A stretch of 35,729 nt of DNA from an uncultured Propionibacteriaceae bacterium (GCA_938012815.1 CALLVV010000050.1:1-35729), one strand, 5' to 3'; counted from the first letter of the stretch, positions 1-8,384 are shown. The notes: generated from the sequence alone by a model not told the origin. A program made the numbers and translations.

Positions 1-46
1 AATACCAGCCTGGATGAGCATGGTGTCACAAATACCAATCTGGGTG
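1..46. repeat. short imperfect direct repeat at window edge
   Basis: AATACCAGCCTGGATGA (1-17) is repeated as AATACCAATCTGGGTGA (30-46), 14 of 17 bases identical. In the frame of the small membrane protein that follows, the two copies read IPAW and IPIW. In frame 1 they read NTSLDE and NTNLGE, and that frame stays open from base 1 to about 174. The repeat may be the tail of a longer array cut off by the window edge. Confidence 0.4.
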
Positions 47-271
47 AACCGAACCGTTGCGATACCATTATTCTTCTCCTTGGTGATAGGTTTGTTGGGA
101 TTCTTTGTTCGTTTTCCAAAATCCTTGACTCCGAGGTGGTACCGCAGGGCCCTGAAGGCCGGGATACCGCGTAACGACCCCTACGTCATGGGGAAATTCA
201 AAGCACTCGACGCGGAAACCCAGAAAGCGCTCATACAACTACACAAAGAGCACACGGCCAGAACGCGATGA
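14..271 (+). CDS. small single-helix membrane protein, unknown function
   Basis: This 85-residue protein is not recognised as any named family. It has one hydrophobic helix (about residues 15-33, with the run FFSLVIGLLGFFV), a basic stretch just after it (RWYRRALKAG), and a polar tail ending KALIQLHKEHTARTR. The shape suggests a short outer N-terminus, one membrane span and a cytoplasmic tail. ATG at 14 and ATG at 20 are both possible starts. The frame is open back to the window edge, so the real start may lie further left. An overlapping frame is open from base 1 to about 174 and could be the end of an upstream gene. The 190 bases before the next gene hold nothing else recognisable. The DNA here is more AT-rich than the genes that follow. 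Confidence 0.5.
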   Translation: MSMVSQIPIWVNRTVAIPLFFSLVIGLLGFFVRFPKSLTPRWYRRALKAGIPRNDPYVMGKFKALDAETQKALIQLHKEHTARTR

Positions 272-461
272 TGCCACTAGGAAACCGGATCCTCGCACCC
301 CGGCGTCGTGAGATTCATTCACAAACGTGGCGGTACCCACCATCCACCCCTACCCCATCAGCCGAAGGTCCGGACCTCACGGGGCTTCCATGGTGCGGGA
401 GCCATCGGCTGTTTCGCGGGGTTTCCGCATCACGACCCACGATCGGAGCTACCGTGTGGGA

Positions 462-1805
462 ATGGAGTTGACCGGTTCCCGCTTCGCCTTCGATGTCCCC
501 GCCGGATGGACGCGGGAGGCAGGTGACGATGACGACGAGGTGGTTGCGGCGTCGAACGAGGTACTCACGGGTTTCACCCCAAACGCCCTGCTGCGGGAGT
601 GGCAGGTGAAACACTCCTACCGAGGCATCCTTGCGTTGGCGTCGCAACGCAGTCTCCGGGAACTCGCGAAGCAGCACACCGTCCTGCACGTGGAGGCGAT
701 CCCCGATGAGAACGCTCCCTCGAACATCGGGGAGCGCCGCCGGCTGTGGGCTTTCTCCACGCGGGAGATCCCCGGTACGAACGGGGACCTGCTGAGTCTG
801 CTGACGATCCGTGACCTGCTGGTGACGGAAGAAGCGCTGGCGGAACTGACCGTGACCGTACCGCTGACGACCTGGTGCCGCGGCGACGTGCACGAAGCGA
901 TCCTGAACAGTCTCCGGCCTCACCGGCCCAACCGCCTCGACGCTCTGCTGCGCGGAGGCAACAGGGCTCCCGGCAAGGTGATGAACACCGACGAGCAGAC
1001 GGTCATCGACGAATGGGCCACCCACCGCGACCACGCCGTACGGGAAAGCCTGGACCTGCCGGAGACCACGACATCCGTCCCCGGACAGGAAGAGCCCTTC
1101 CCCTCGAATCCGTGCAAGCCCGGCCTCTCCGAGGAGGTCGCGGAACTCTCGGAGAAGGCATTCAAGGCCTTCGATGATCTGGCGCTGCTCGGATATCTCA
1201 AGAAAAATGCCCGGTGGTCCTCTGCCGGCCGGGAGCTGGTGAGGGCCGGGCTGGTCGACCGGAAGGGCATCGCCACCGCGCAGGGAGAGCGCTTGATCCG
1301 GCATCTGAGGGATGGGCGACACATGGCGTTGCTGGTGGACTCGGCCCCACAGCTGTTGCTGACCTTCTGGATCCACGGCCGGGACGCCTTGGCGGTCATG
1401 TCCTTCGTCGCTCTCGGCACCCGCGCCCTCGCTTTCTGCCCCGCGAAGAGAATCCCCCAGCTCCTGCTCAGCCTGATCAGTTTCCAACCCTCGTGGGACA
1501 TGAACTTCAGCTACACCCTGACGCGAAACGAATTCCTCGCGAAGCTGCTCGCCAACGTCCCGCCCAGAGCCGCAACCAGCAAGGATGCCATCGCTTTCTC
1601 CGAGCAGCGCTGGGTTCCCGTATCCCTGCTCGGCCCGGACGAAGAACCGAGGCTCGCGTGGGTGATGACCCCGCACCGTGGCGTGGCGGCCCTGAAAGAC
1701 GACGGGGACGCGAGCGAGATCACCGTGGCCAGTGACCCGAATGAACCTTTCTGGGAGCTGCTTCTGGAGACCTCCACGAGACTTGCCGAGGAACAACACC
1801 CATGA
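462..1805 (+). CDS. hypothetical protein (447 aa) with an intact copy of a duplicated N-terminal domain
   Basis: I do not recognise the family with certainty. The ATG at 462 was chosen over an upstream ATG at 327 because the decayed paralogue downstream begins at the same point (MNLTLTGTCFAFDVP against MELTGSRFAFDVP here). Residues 1-150 read like the small beta-rich DcrB/LpqN-type domains (FAFDVPAGWTREAGDD opening); this is inference from the opening motif only. A linker near residues 150-220 leads to a C-terminal part rich in Leu/Ala/Arg with winged-helix-like character (GRELVRAGLVDRKGIATAQG) and the segment HMALLVDSAPQLLLTFW. No signal peptide or convincing membrane helix is seen. The gene follows a small membrane protein on the same strand. 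Role unknown; partnership with a secretion apparatus outside the window is possible but unproven. Confidence 0.65.
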   Translation: MELTGSRFAFDVPAGWTREAGDDDDEVVAASNEVLTGFTPNALLREWQVKHSYRGILALASQRSLRELAKQHTVLHVEAIPDENAPSNIGERRRLWAFSTREIPGTNGDLLSLLTIRDLLVTEEALAELTVTVPLTTWCRGDVHEAILNSLRPHRPNRLDALLRGGNRAPGKVMNTDEQTVIDEWATHRDHAVRESLDLPETTTSVPGQEEPFPSNPCKPGLSEEVAELSEKAFKAFDDLALLGYLKKNARWSSAGRELVRAGLVDRKGIATAQGERLIRHLRDGRHMALLVDSAPQLLLTFWIHGRDALAVMSFVALGTRALAFCPAKRIPQLLLSLISFQPSWDMNFSYTLTRNEFLAKLLANVPPRAATSKDAIAFSEQRWVPVSLLGPDEEPRLAWVMTPHRGVAALKDDGDASEITVASDPNEPFWELLLETSTRLAEEQHP

Positions 1806-1876
1806 AACCCCCGACCGGCCCGCTTCCATGACATCGGAGTGGCCCAGATGAACCAGACCTCAAGCACCCGGACACC

Positions 1877-2581
1877 ATGAATCTCACCTTGACCGGCACC
1901 TGCTTCGCCTTTGACGTGCCCGCCACCTGGACGGCGGAGACGAACGACGGGATGGTCACCGCCACCTCGGACGAGTCGGTCGCGGGCATCACCCCGAACG
2001 CCGTGCTGCGAGAATGGCAGGTGAAACGCCCCGCCCGGTCCTCCCTGGGCGCAGGCATCGTGGGCGAACCTCCGGGAGAGAACCATCCTCCACGTGGAAG
2101 CGATTCCCGACAGGAAAGCCAATTCGGACATCAGGGAGCGCCGCCGACTGTGGACGTTCTCCGCTCCGGACGTTGCCGGGGGTGACGCCGAATCGCTTGG
2201 GCTGTTGACGATCCGCGACCTGCCGGTGACCGGGAAGGCGCTGGCAGAACTGACCGTGACCGCGCCCTGGCGCACCTGGCGTCGCGACGGTGTTCACGAG
2301 ACGATCCTGGACAGCCTCCAGCCCCTGCCACGCAAGGAACGCGGGATTCCCCCGAGGCACCGACCGCCGACACGCTCCTCTGCGACGAGTGGGCGGGGCA
2401 GCGCGACGACTCACCCCGGGAGAACCTGGAGATCCTCGAACCACCCGGACCCTGGCCGGCCAAGGGTGGCCGAGCGGGCCCGCCCGAAAGCCAGTACCCC
2501 CGCCCGAAGGAAAGTCTCCCCAAAGTTGCTGGCCATTCGGATGACAGGATTTATCGCTCTTCCGGAACTAACCAGTGTTAA
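1877..2581 (+). pseudogene. decayed tandem paralogue of the 462-1805 gene
   Basis: The reading frame starts with MNLTLTGTCFAFDVPATW and matches the upstream protein through ITPNAVLREWQVK. It then needs a shift near 2045-2060 into a second frame, which continues with LHVEAIPDRKANSDIRERR and SLGLLTIRDLPVTGKALAELT. A shift back into the first frame near 2335-2345 gives CDEWAGQRDDSPRENLEIL, which matches the upstream EWATHRDHAVRESLDL. The frame ends at TAA 2579-2581. The two shifts compensate, but the middle third is out of frame and everything matching the C-terminal half of the 447-residue paralogue is missing. This is a duplication followed by decay. Sequencing error could explain one shift but not the lost half. 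Confidence 0.75.
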
Positions 2582-2883
2582 CATCATGAGAAAAGGACGT
2601 GGCTTCCACCGCGTCGGCTGGCCTTGAAATACCACGGGCGAGCAGGTCGCACGGGGAAATCCCGCCAGTCGCGCTGGAACCAGGTACCTCACAGTGCACA
2701 CCCGAAGCGTTTTTGCGTTTGCCTGAGTCTGCGCTTCACCCGAATCCAAGTGGCTGTGGTGGCGCGCCTGTGACGACAGGGTGCTCCGGCACCACCTGGG
2801 AGCCACCCCACGTGAGGGGTCGGCCGCGGCGTCGAGGAACGGCTGGGAAATCTCGGCTGCGTGGTAGAGGAGAAAAACCAAAA
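2582..2883 (+). other. leader region before the polysaccharide operon, no gene seen
   Basis: About 300 bases without a supported gene. The frame of the deacetylase is open upstream to 2599, but it has no convincing ribosome site there and its translation is unlike the family. A small hairpin (GGTGC-TCCG-GCACC, near 2780-2793) and several G-rich blocks suggest a structured 5' leader. I looked for cyclic-di-GMP and cyclic-di-AMP riboswitch signatures and could not fit either. No clear -35/-10 pair was found. Confidence 0.3.
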
Positions 2884-3783
2884 ATGCACTGGCTGAGCCT
2901 GTTTCTTGCAGGCGTCTACGTCATCGGGGCCGTGTGCACTGCGGCCAAGACACGGTATGCGCGCCGGCGACTGCGCAACGCGATGCTGATAGCGACCGGC
3001 GTGCTGGCCGCCGCCTGCCTGCTGGTACCCACCCTGCTGATGGCCGGTTTGACGGACGCCCCCTGGGCCCCCTACGCCGAGGGGTTCGCGGTACTCGTGC
3101 TGCTCGCCCTGATGGCCGCGGTCTTCCTGAACATCAAACCGATCAGCCTCGTCGAGCGTCCCCGCCGGATCCTGGTGATCGGCGCCCATCCCGACGACCT
3201 GGAGCTCGCCTGCGGAGGTAGCCTCGCGCGTTTCATTGACAACGGACACGAGGTCAACGCCCTGGTCATGAGCCACGGCGCCCAGGGTGGTCACGAGGGA
3301 GTTCGTGCTGGGGAGGCCATTTCCGCCGCGCAGCTGCTCGACCTGACCGACATAACGGTGCACGATTTCACCGACACCCACATGTCCACTGAAATCAATG
3401 AAATGATACAAGCAATAGAGGCGATGATTGATTTCGTTAAACCGGACATAATCCTCACCCATTCCCGCAATGATCAGCACCAAGATCATCACGCGGTGCA
3501 TTTGGCGACGCTCCGCGCAGCCCGTCGCTGCCCCACGATTCTATGTTTCGAGAGCCCGTCGGTGACACATGATTTCTCGGCTCGTTTCTTCGTGGACATC
3601 GAGGATTACATGGACGTCAAGATCGCTGCTGTCAGGGAACACGCCAACCAGTCCGGAAAACCCTACGTCGACGAACAGAAACTGTCCGGTAAGGCGCTCC
3701 ACCGCGGGGAGCAGGCAAAGGTCGGATACGCCGAGGGCTACGAAGTGGTCCGCGCCCTCTCCGACCAGCTGGGGTCGCTGTGA
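2884..3783 (+). CDS. membrane-anchored PIG-L/LmbE-family deacetylase
   Basis: A zinc-dependent N-acetylglucosaminyl deacetylase of the PIG-L family, 299 residues. Start chosen at ATG 2884 because a GAGGAG Shine-Dalgarno lies about 12 bases upstream and the protein then opens with a membrane segment. Three hydrophobic spans are seen (about residues 3-20, 33-55, 67-84), then the catalytic domain from residue 94. It carries the family motif AHPDD (101-105), with metal-binding His102 and Asp105, and the second metal-site motif HQDHH (199-203). The usual family enzyme is soluble; the N-terminal membrane anchor here fits action on a membrane-bound or lipid-linked glycan. The stop overlaps the next GTG start (GTGA), so it is translationally coupled to the ATP-grasp gene. 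The codon use becomes more AT-rich in the second half (about 3375-3660). Substrate is inferred. Confidence 0.85.
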   Translation: MHWLSLFLAGVYVIGAVCTAAKTRYARRRLRNAMLIATGVLAAACLLVPTLLMAGLTDAPWAPYAEGFAVLVLLALMAAVFLNIKPISLVERPRRILVIGAHPDDLELACGGSLARFIDNGHEVNALVMSHGAQGGHEGVRAGEAISAAQLLDLTDITVHDFTDTHMSTEINEMIQAIEAMIDFVKPDIILTHSRNDQHQDHHAVHLATLRAARRCPTILCFESPSVTHDFSARFFVDIEDYMDVKIAAVREHANQSGKPYVDEQKLSGKALHRGEQAKVGYAEGYEVVRALSDQLGSL

Positions 3784-4685
3784 CGCCCGGGCCGGTACTG
3801 GTTACCGGCGCCCGCGGACCCGCCGGGCGCGCCCTGATGGCGCAGTTCGACGAACGCGGCCTGCCGGTGCTCGGGGTGGACATGGCAGTGGACGACTCAG
3901 CACCGCGGGTGCTCCGCGTCCCCCCATCCAGGGACCCCGCCTACCCGGATGCGCTGCGGGCCGTCATCGAGGCGAACGGCGTGGATGTGCTGCTGCCGAC
4001 CGTGAGCGAGGAGCTCCGGCTGATGGCGGGTCTTCGCGGCGGCTTCTGGGACGGGATCCGCATGGTGGTCTCCCCCGGGGAGGCGGCACAGATCGCGGAC
4101 GACAAGCTACTCACCGCCCGGCATCTCGCCGCGGCGGGCATCGCCACGCCGCTGTTCGCCGACGGTGAGGAGTTCGCATCCGACCCGGGCATCGCTGAAC
4201 GGATCGGTTTCCCGCTCGTGATCAAACCCCGCGTCGCCCGGGGCGCCCGGGGGATGCGGGTGGTGTATTCCCCCGACGAGGTGGGCGAGGTCGCCGAATC
4301 GTGCATCGTCCAGGAATTCGCCCCGGGCACTGAATACGCCCCCGTGGTCTACGTCCCCCTGCCGGGCGGGTCGCTCTCCCGCTCCGGGAAGAACCTCGGC
4401 CCGTTCGTCGCGGTGCTGGAGAAGACCGGGTTGACGGCCGGGGATGTGGGCAACGCCACCAGCGTGAAACGCGTCGACGGACCCGAGGTGGCCGATGTCG
4501 CCCGGTTGGCGGTGCAGGCCGTGCAGGCGATCGGGCTGGTGGGGCCGGTGGACATCGACATCCGGCGCGACACCACCGGAAAGCCCCGAGTGCTGGAGGT
4601 GAACGCCCGGTTCGGGGCCAATTCGCGGGCCGTTCCCGAGCTGCTGGGGCTGCTCCTACGCGACCTCGACCCGGGAGATCCGTGA
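3780..4685 (+). CDS. ATP-grasp family carboxylate-amine ligase
   Basis: A 301-residue ATP-grasp enzyme starting at GTG 3780, overlapping the preceding stop by four bases. The N-terminus has a nucleotide-fold opening (VLVTGARGPAGRAL) like PylC and carbamoyl-phosphate-synthase-like ligases. The central ATP-binding part shows FPLVIKPRVARGARGMRVV and IVQEFAPGTEYAP, and the metal-binding end shows LEVNARFGANS. Such enzymes join a carboxylate to an amine or other nucleophile through an acyl-phosphate. In this operon, next to a deacetylase that would expose an amine on a sugar and a polymer synthase, the simplest inference is addition of a small acid or amino acid to the free amine of the glycan or its precursor. 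No substrate can be read from the sequence. Confidence 0.8.
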   Translation: MTPGPVLVTGARGPAGRALMAQFDERGLPVLGVDMAVDDSAPRVLRVPPSRDPAYPDALRAVIEANGVDVLLPTVSEELRLMAGLRGGFWDGIRMVVSPGEAAQIADDKLLTARHLAAAGIATPLFADGEEFASDPGIAERIGFPLVIKPRVARGARGMRVVYSPDEVGEVAESCIVQEFAPGTEYAPVVYVPLPGGSLSRSGKNLGPFVAVLEKTGLTAGDVGNATSVKRVDGPEVADVARLAVQAVQAIGLVGPVDIDIRRDTTGKPRVLEVNARFGANSRAVPELLGLLLRDLDPGDP

Positions 4686-5965
4686 TCACCTTCCACGACG
4701 TCGCATCCGTCATCGCGTGGGTGGGTTTCGTGCTGGGCCTGATCGCCTTCGTCTTCGGGTTGATCAAGCTCACCTACCTCCCCCTGGCAGTCGCCTACGA
4801 GGTCGTGGAGCGGCGCAACCGGCGCAGGAGGTTCCTGACGAAGTTCCACGAGAACCCCTTGGTCTCGGTCATCGTCCCGGCCTACAACGAGGGTGTCGTG
4901 CTGAGGAACTCCGTCACCTCGGTGCTGGCCTCCGACTACCGCCGGCTGGAGGTGGTGATCGTCGACGACGGCTCCACCGACGACACCTGGGATGTGATGA
5001 CCGGGCTCGCCGGCCGCGATTCCCGCGTCCGAATCCTGAAGCAGTCCAACGCGGGCAAGGGAGCCGCCCTCAACCACGGGATCCGGGCCTCCCACGGCGA
5101 GGTCCTGATGTTCGTCGACGCCGACGGGGTGTTCCTGGCCGACACGATCAAGGAGATGCTGCTGGCGATGGACCACGTGCAGGTCGGCGCGGTCTGCGGC
5201 GACGACCGTCCCGTGAACCTGGACCGTCCCCTCACCCAGATGCTCGCCCTGTTCAGCCACGCCGGGTGCAGCCTCGTGCGTCGCGCGCTCAGTTTCCTGC
5301 GGGTGCTACCCATCGTCTCCGGGAACATCGGGGCCTTTCCCCGGCACGTGATCGAGGAGGTCGGGGGGTTCAACGAACACACCCTGGGCGAGGACCTGGA
5401 ACTGACCTGGCGGATCCACAGGGCCGGCTACGACGTGCGGTTCCAGCCGTTGGCGGTGGTGCACGCCGAATCCCCGTCCACGATGCGGGCGCTGTGGCGG
5501 CAGCGGGTGCGGTGGGCGCGCGGCCTGCTCCAGACGATGCGGCTCCAGAAGGACATGATCGGCAATCCCCGTTACGGGGCGTTCGGCTGGTTCCTCGTCT
5601 TCAACGCCGTCAACATGGTGGCCATGCCGGTCATACTCATCATCACGCTCCTGTGCATCCCGTTCGGGATCGCCGTCGGGGACATGCCCTTCTCCTTGGA
5701 CGTGCTGTCGGGCATCGCCTGGCTGGGGCTGGGGCTCTCCGTGGCGACGATGGTCTTCGCGGTGGCGATCAACCGCGCGTGGGCGGATCTGCGTTTCCTG
5801 TGGACGATCCCGCTGTGGCCGGTCTTCACCACCGTGATCGCCGGGGTGATGTTCGAGGCGCTGTGGAAGGAGGCCACCGGCAGCGCCTCGACGTGGAACA
5901 AGCTCGCCCGAACCGGGGTCGTGAGCGGCCGGTCGCTGCAGAAGGCGGCAGGATTGAGGACATGA
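4682..5965 (+). CDS. GT2 processive glycosyltransferase, PgaC/IcaA-like
   Basis: A 427-residue family 2 glycosyltransferase, GTG start overlapping the previous stop (GTGA). Two N-terminal hydrophobic spans (about 7-28 and 30-40) precede the catalytic domain: VSVIVPAYNE (61-70), the nucleotide-binding VIVDDGS (92-98), the DAD metal site (146-148), the acceptor-site GED (236-238) and the QRVRW processivity motif (274-278). At least two further membrane spans follow (about 300-325 and 335-365). This order and the QxxRW motif match synthases that polymerise and export beta-linked sugars, such as poly-N-acetylglucosamine synthase. Together with the neighbouring deacetylase it would make and modify an extracellular amino-sugar polymer. 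Whether the sugar is GlcNAc is inferred from context. Confidence 0.88.
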   Translation: MITFHDVASVIAWVGFVLGLIAFVFGLIKLTYLPLAVAYEVVERRNRRRRFLTKFHENPLVSVIVPAYNEGVVLRNSVTSVLASDYRRLEVVIVDDGSTDDTWDVMTGLAGRDSRVRILKQSNAGKGAALNHGIRASHGEVLMFVDADGVFLADTIKEMLLAMDHVQVGAVCGDDRPVNLDRPLTQMLALFSHAGCSLVRRALSFLRVLPIVSGNIGAFPRHVIEEVGGFNEHTLGEDLELTWRIHRAGYDVRFQPLAVVHAESPSTMRALWRQRVRWARGLLQTMRLQKDMIGNPRYGAFGWFLVFNAVNMVAMPVILIITLLCIPFGIAVGDMPFSLDVLSGIAWLGLGLSVATMVFAVAINRAWADLRFLWTIPLWPVFTTVIAGVMFEALWKEATGSASTWNKLARTGVVSGRSLQKAAGLRT

Positions 5966-7080
5966 CCGGAAACGGACACGAACACCCGGCCCGGATCAGT
6001 CGTCGCGCCCTGCTCGCCGCCGCGCCGCTGGGCGCGGTGGCCGCGTGCAGCGGTCCCGTCCCCGTCCCGGACCGCAGGATGGTCGGGGTGGGTTTCGAGG
6101 ACGTCACTGCGGGTGCCACCCGGCTGCGTGAACTCGCCACCCGGTTGGACGGGGCGGGAATCAACGAGGTCGGGATCGCCGCCGGCCGGGTGGACTGGAC
6201 CCTGTTTCCCGCGTCCGAGAATGCCAGCTGGTCCTCGGACCTCCGCGAGGCCGGCGGCAGGGACCTGCTGGCCGAGGCCATCGCCACACTGACCGCGTCA
6301 GGCGGTTCCGGTCGGCGGGTCGTGCTGGTGGTGGACGGCCTGGTGCCGCGCATCATCGCGGAGCAGCCGGACCTGGCCGGGGTGAGTGCCGGCGGGGAGC
6401 CGTCGAGGGAGTTCCCGGGACTCGTGGCCCTGGCCCGGGGCGCGGTCGGGGAGAGACTCATTTCACTCGTCGGGGAGGTCGCGAGGCGTTACCGCCCGGC
6501 CGCGATCAGCCTCACCGAGCTGCTCTTCGACGACACCACCTACGGCAAGAACGACCTGGAGGACTTCCGCCGGGAAACCGGTGAGAACGACTGGCCCCGT
6601 GCCCCCGGCGGCGGCATCGATACCGGGGACGAGCTGCTGCAGCGGTGGCGCTGCGAGGCGATGGCGTCGCTCGTCTCCCGGTGTCGCGGGGCCGCAGCAC
6701 CCCACGGCGCCGAGCTCTGGATGGAGGTGCGGGCCCCCAGGAACGACCCGGGCGGGGACCGCCGGGACAGCGGCCACGACTACGCACTGCTGAAGGGGGC
6801 CTCGGATCGCCTGGTCGTGTGGGACTACTTCGGGATCGCCCCCGAGGGCTCCCCCTCGACCCGCGACCTGGCGAAGGCCCTGGCCGGCCGCACAGGAGGC
6901 TCCGGGGTGTTGTCGGTGGGCCTGTGGGGTGCCGGGGACGACGCGATCACCCCGGACGCACTGAAAACCGCCGTCAAGGACGCCGCGGCAGGAGGGGCCG
7001 GGTCGGTGTGGGTCACACCCGCCTCCCTGATGACCGACGCCCACTGGAAGTCGCTGTCCGAGGTCTGGGGTCCCCGGTGA
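5962..7080 (+). CDS. Tat-type lipoprotein, probable glycan-active TIM-barrel protein
   Basis: A 372-residue lipoprotein, ATG 5962 overlapping the glycosyltransferase stop (ATGA). The signal has twin arginines (RISRRALLAA) and a lipobox AVAAC with Cys29 as the lipidated residue, so it should sit on the outer face of the membrane. The mature part looks like a (beta/alpha)8 barrel. Notable acidic pairs are LLFDDTTYGKNDLEDF and HDYALLKGASDRLVVWDY, with ENDWPRAPGG between. That layout recalls the C-terminal hydrolase domain of PgaB, which acts on partly deacetylated poly-GlcNAc. The resemblance is by motif style, not proven homology. As the last gene of the operon it plausibly trims or binds the polymer outside the cell. 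A second reading frame across 4717-5960 upstream is only a shadow of the glycosyltransferase. Confidence 0.75.
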   Translation: MTGNGHEHPARISRRALLAAAPLGAVAACSGPVPVPDRRMVGVGFEDVTAGATRLRELATRLDGAGINEVGIAAGRVDWTLFPASENASWSSDLREAGGRDLLAEAIATLTASGGSGRRVVLVVDGLVPRIIAEQPDLAGVSAGGEPSREFPGLVALARGAVGERLISLVGEVARRYRPAAISLTELLFDDTTYGKNDLEDFRRETGENDWPRAPGGGIDTGDELLQRWRCEAMASLVSRCRGAAAPHGAELWMEVRAPRNDPGGDRRDSGHDYALLKGASDRLVVWDYFGIAPEGSPSTRDLAKALAGRTGGSGVLSVGLWGAGDDAITPDALKTAVKDAAAGGAGSVWVTPASLMTDAHWKSLSEVWGPR

Positions 7081-7106
7081 ACCGGGCCGCGAGCATCCCT
7101 CCCCGA

Positions 7107-7260
7107 AGCCGGTTGAGCCGGGACGCGAGGAACGAGCGACCCGAGTCGAAACCACCCCGCAACCGGTAGCCAGATCTCGACCACAAGACCCCGGACACCC
7201 TCACCATGGTCTTCGACACGACCGACTCGTTGACGCTCGTGAGGATCGGCTCAACCAGCT
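7107..7260. repeat. imperfect long inverted repeat in a convergent intergenic gap
   Basis: AGCCGGTTGAGCCG (7107-7120) is inverted as CGGCTCAACCAGCT (7247-7260), 13 of 14 bases complementary. Inside the arms ACGAGCG and GAGTCG (7132-7147) are also matched by CGACTCG and CGCTCGT (near 7222-7240), so each arm is roughly 45 bases with mismatches and the arms are about 60 bases apart. The element lies between two converging genes and could act as a two-way terminator. The wording (gagcgacccgagtcgaaacc, ggttgagcc) is like the dispersed palindromic intergenic repeats I associate with this branch of actinobacteria; that is memory, not a search. Confidence 0.55.
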
Positions 7261-7310
7261 TCAAGGAGAAGAATCGCAGGTCGGCTCAGGGGACTTCAGC
7301 GCGGAGTCTC

Positions 7311-8384
7311 TCAGCCCTGGAGAGTCGGGTAGTCGGTGTATCCGCTGGCCCCGCCCCCGTAGATCGTCTCCTGGACCGGGGTGTTCTCCGGGGCGCCGGT
7401 GCGCCAGCGCTCCACCAGGTCCGGGTTGGCCAGTGCGGGTCTGCCCACCCCAACCGCCTCGGCCACGCCGTCGGCGACGAGACCGGCCGCCTCCTCCCGG
7501 TTCGTCACGGACCCGAAGCCCCGGTTCACCACCAGCGGGGCGCCTATGGTGCGGCGGATCCCCTGCACCAGGTCGCTGTCGGGGTCGCTGTGGAGGATGT
7601 CGACGAAACCCAGCCCCAGCGGGGCGATCTCCCGGGCGAGGTGCTGGTAGGTGGCCTCGACGTCGGCGGGGTCGGTTTCCTCGATGCCCTGGATATTGTG
7701 CTCGGGCGACAACCGGATGGAGGTGCGTTGCCCGCCGATCTCGGCGGCGACGGCCCGCGTCACCTCGACGGCCAGGCGCGCCCTCCGATGCGGGTCGCCG
7801 CCCCAATCGTCGTCGCGCATGTTGGTGTTGAAGGCGAGGAACTGGTGGATCAGGTAGCCGTTGGCGCCGTGGATCTGGACACCGTCCATTCCGGCGTCGA
7901 CGGCGTTGCGTGCCGCCCGCGCCCAGGACTCGATGATCCGTTCGATCTCGGGTCCGGTGAGGGGTTCGGCCGGGACGTAGTCGACGCGCCCCGACAGGTT
8001 GTGCGTGTATCCGGGGGCCGTCGTGTCGCTGGCCGAGACCACCCGGCCGGTTCCGTTGATCGTCGGGTGGCTGAGCCGCCCGGCGTGCATGATCTGCATG
8101 ACGATGGCGCCGCCGCGCGCGTGCACCGCGTCGGCCACCTTCCGCCACCCCGCCGCCTGCCCGGCTGTCTCGATGCCCGGCTGTCCCAGCCAGGTGCGCG
8201 CAGCAAGGTCGGGGAACGCTCCCTCCGTCACGATCAGCCCCATCGATGCGCGCTGCGCGTAGTACTCGGCAACCATGTCGCCGGGGACGCCGTCCCGGCC
8301 GCAGCGGAGCCGGGTCATCGGCGCCATGACGAGCCGGTTGCGCAATCGGTAGGGGCCGAGGTCACAGGGGGAGAAGAGATCCAT
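7311..8384 (-). CDS. Old Yellow Enzyme family NADH:flavin oxidoreductase
   Basis: A 357-residue FMN-dependent ene-reductase. Start chosen at ATG 8384 (MDLFSPCDLGPYRLRN): the sequence GGTGAGG lies nine bases upstream, and the in-frame ATG at 8393 would leave no spacing. Family landmarks in order: NRLVMAPMTRLR (FMN-binding entry), VMQIMHAGRLSHP, the substrate-binding pair in VQIHGANGYLIHQFL, the phosphate-side RLSPEHN, LVVNRGF and the closing VGVGRPALANPDL. The enzyme reduces activated double bonds of unsaturated aldehydes, ketones or nitro compounds in the cytoplasm with NAD(P)H. It stands alone: the previous operon ends in the opposite direction with an inverted repeat between, and no regulator is adjacent. 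A role in electrophile detoxification is typical but not specific here. Confidence 0.92.
   Translation of the reverse strand: MDLFSPCDLGPYRLRNRLVMAPMTRLRCGRDGVPGDMVAEYYAQRASMGLIVTEGAFPDLAARTWLGQPGIETAGQAAGWRKVADAVHARGGAIVMQIMHAGRLSHPTINGTGRVVSASDTTAPGYTHNLSGRVDYVPAEPLTGPEIERIIESWARAARNAVDAGMDGVQIHGANGYLIHQFLAFNTNMRDDDWGGDPHRRARLAVEVTRAVAAEIGGQRTSIRLSPEHNIQGIEETDPADVEATYQHLAREIAPLGLGFVDILHSDPDSDLVQGIRRTIGAPLVVNRGFGSVTNREEAAGLVADGVAEAVGVGRPALANPDLVERWRTGAPENTPVQETIYGGGASGYTDYPTLQG

Noticed and set aside
315..1829. Long minus-strand frame antisense to the 447-residue gene
   Set aside because: Arg/Gly/Gln-rich text typical of a shadow frame in GC-rich DNA, no ribosome site; the plus strand has a paralogue confirming its frame.
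2640..2883. Cyclic-dinucleotide riboswitch upstream of the polysaccharide operon
   Set aside because: I could not fit the conserved core of either the cyclic-di-GMP or cyclic-di-AMP class.
4717..5961. Extended N-terminus for the Tat lipoprotein
   Set aside because: The extension is Arg/Gly-rich shadow of the glycosyltransferase; the ATGA overlap and signal peptide at 5962 fix the start.
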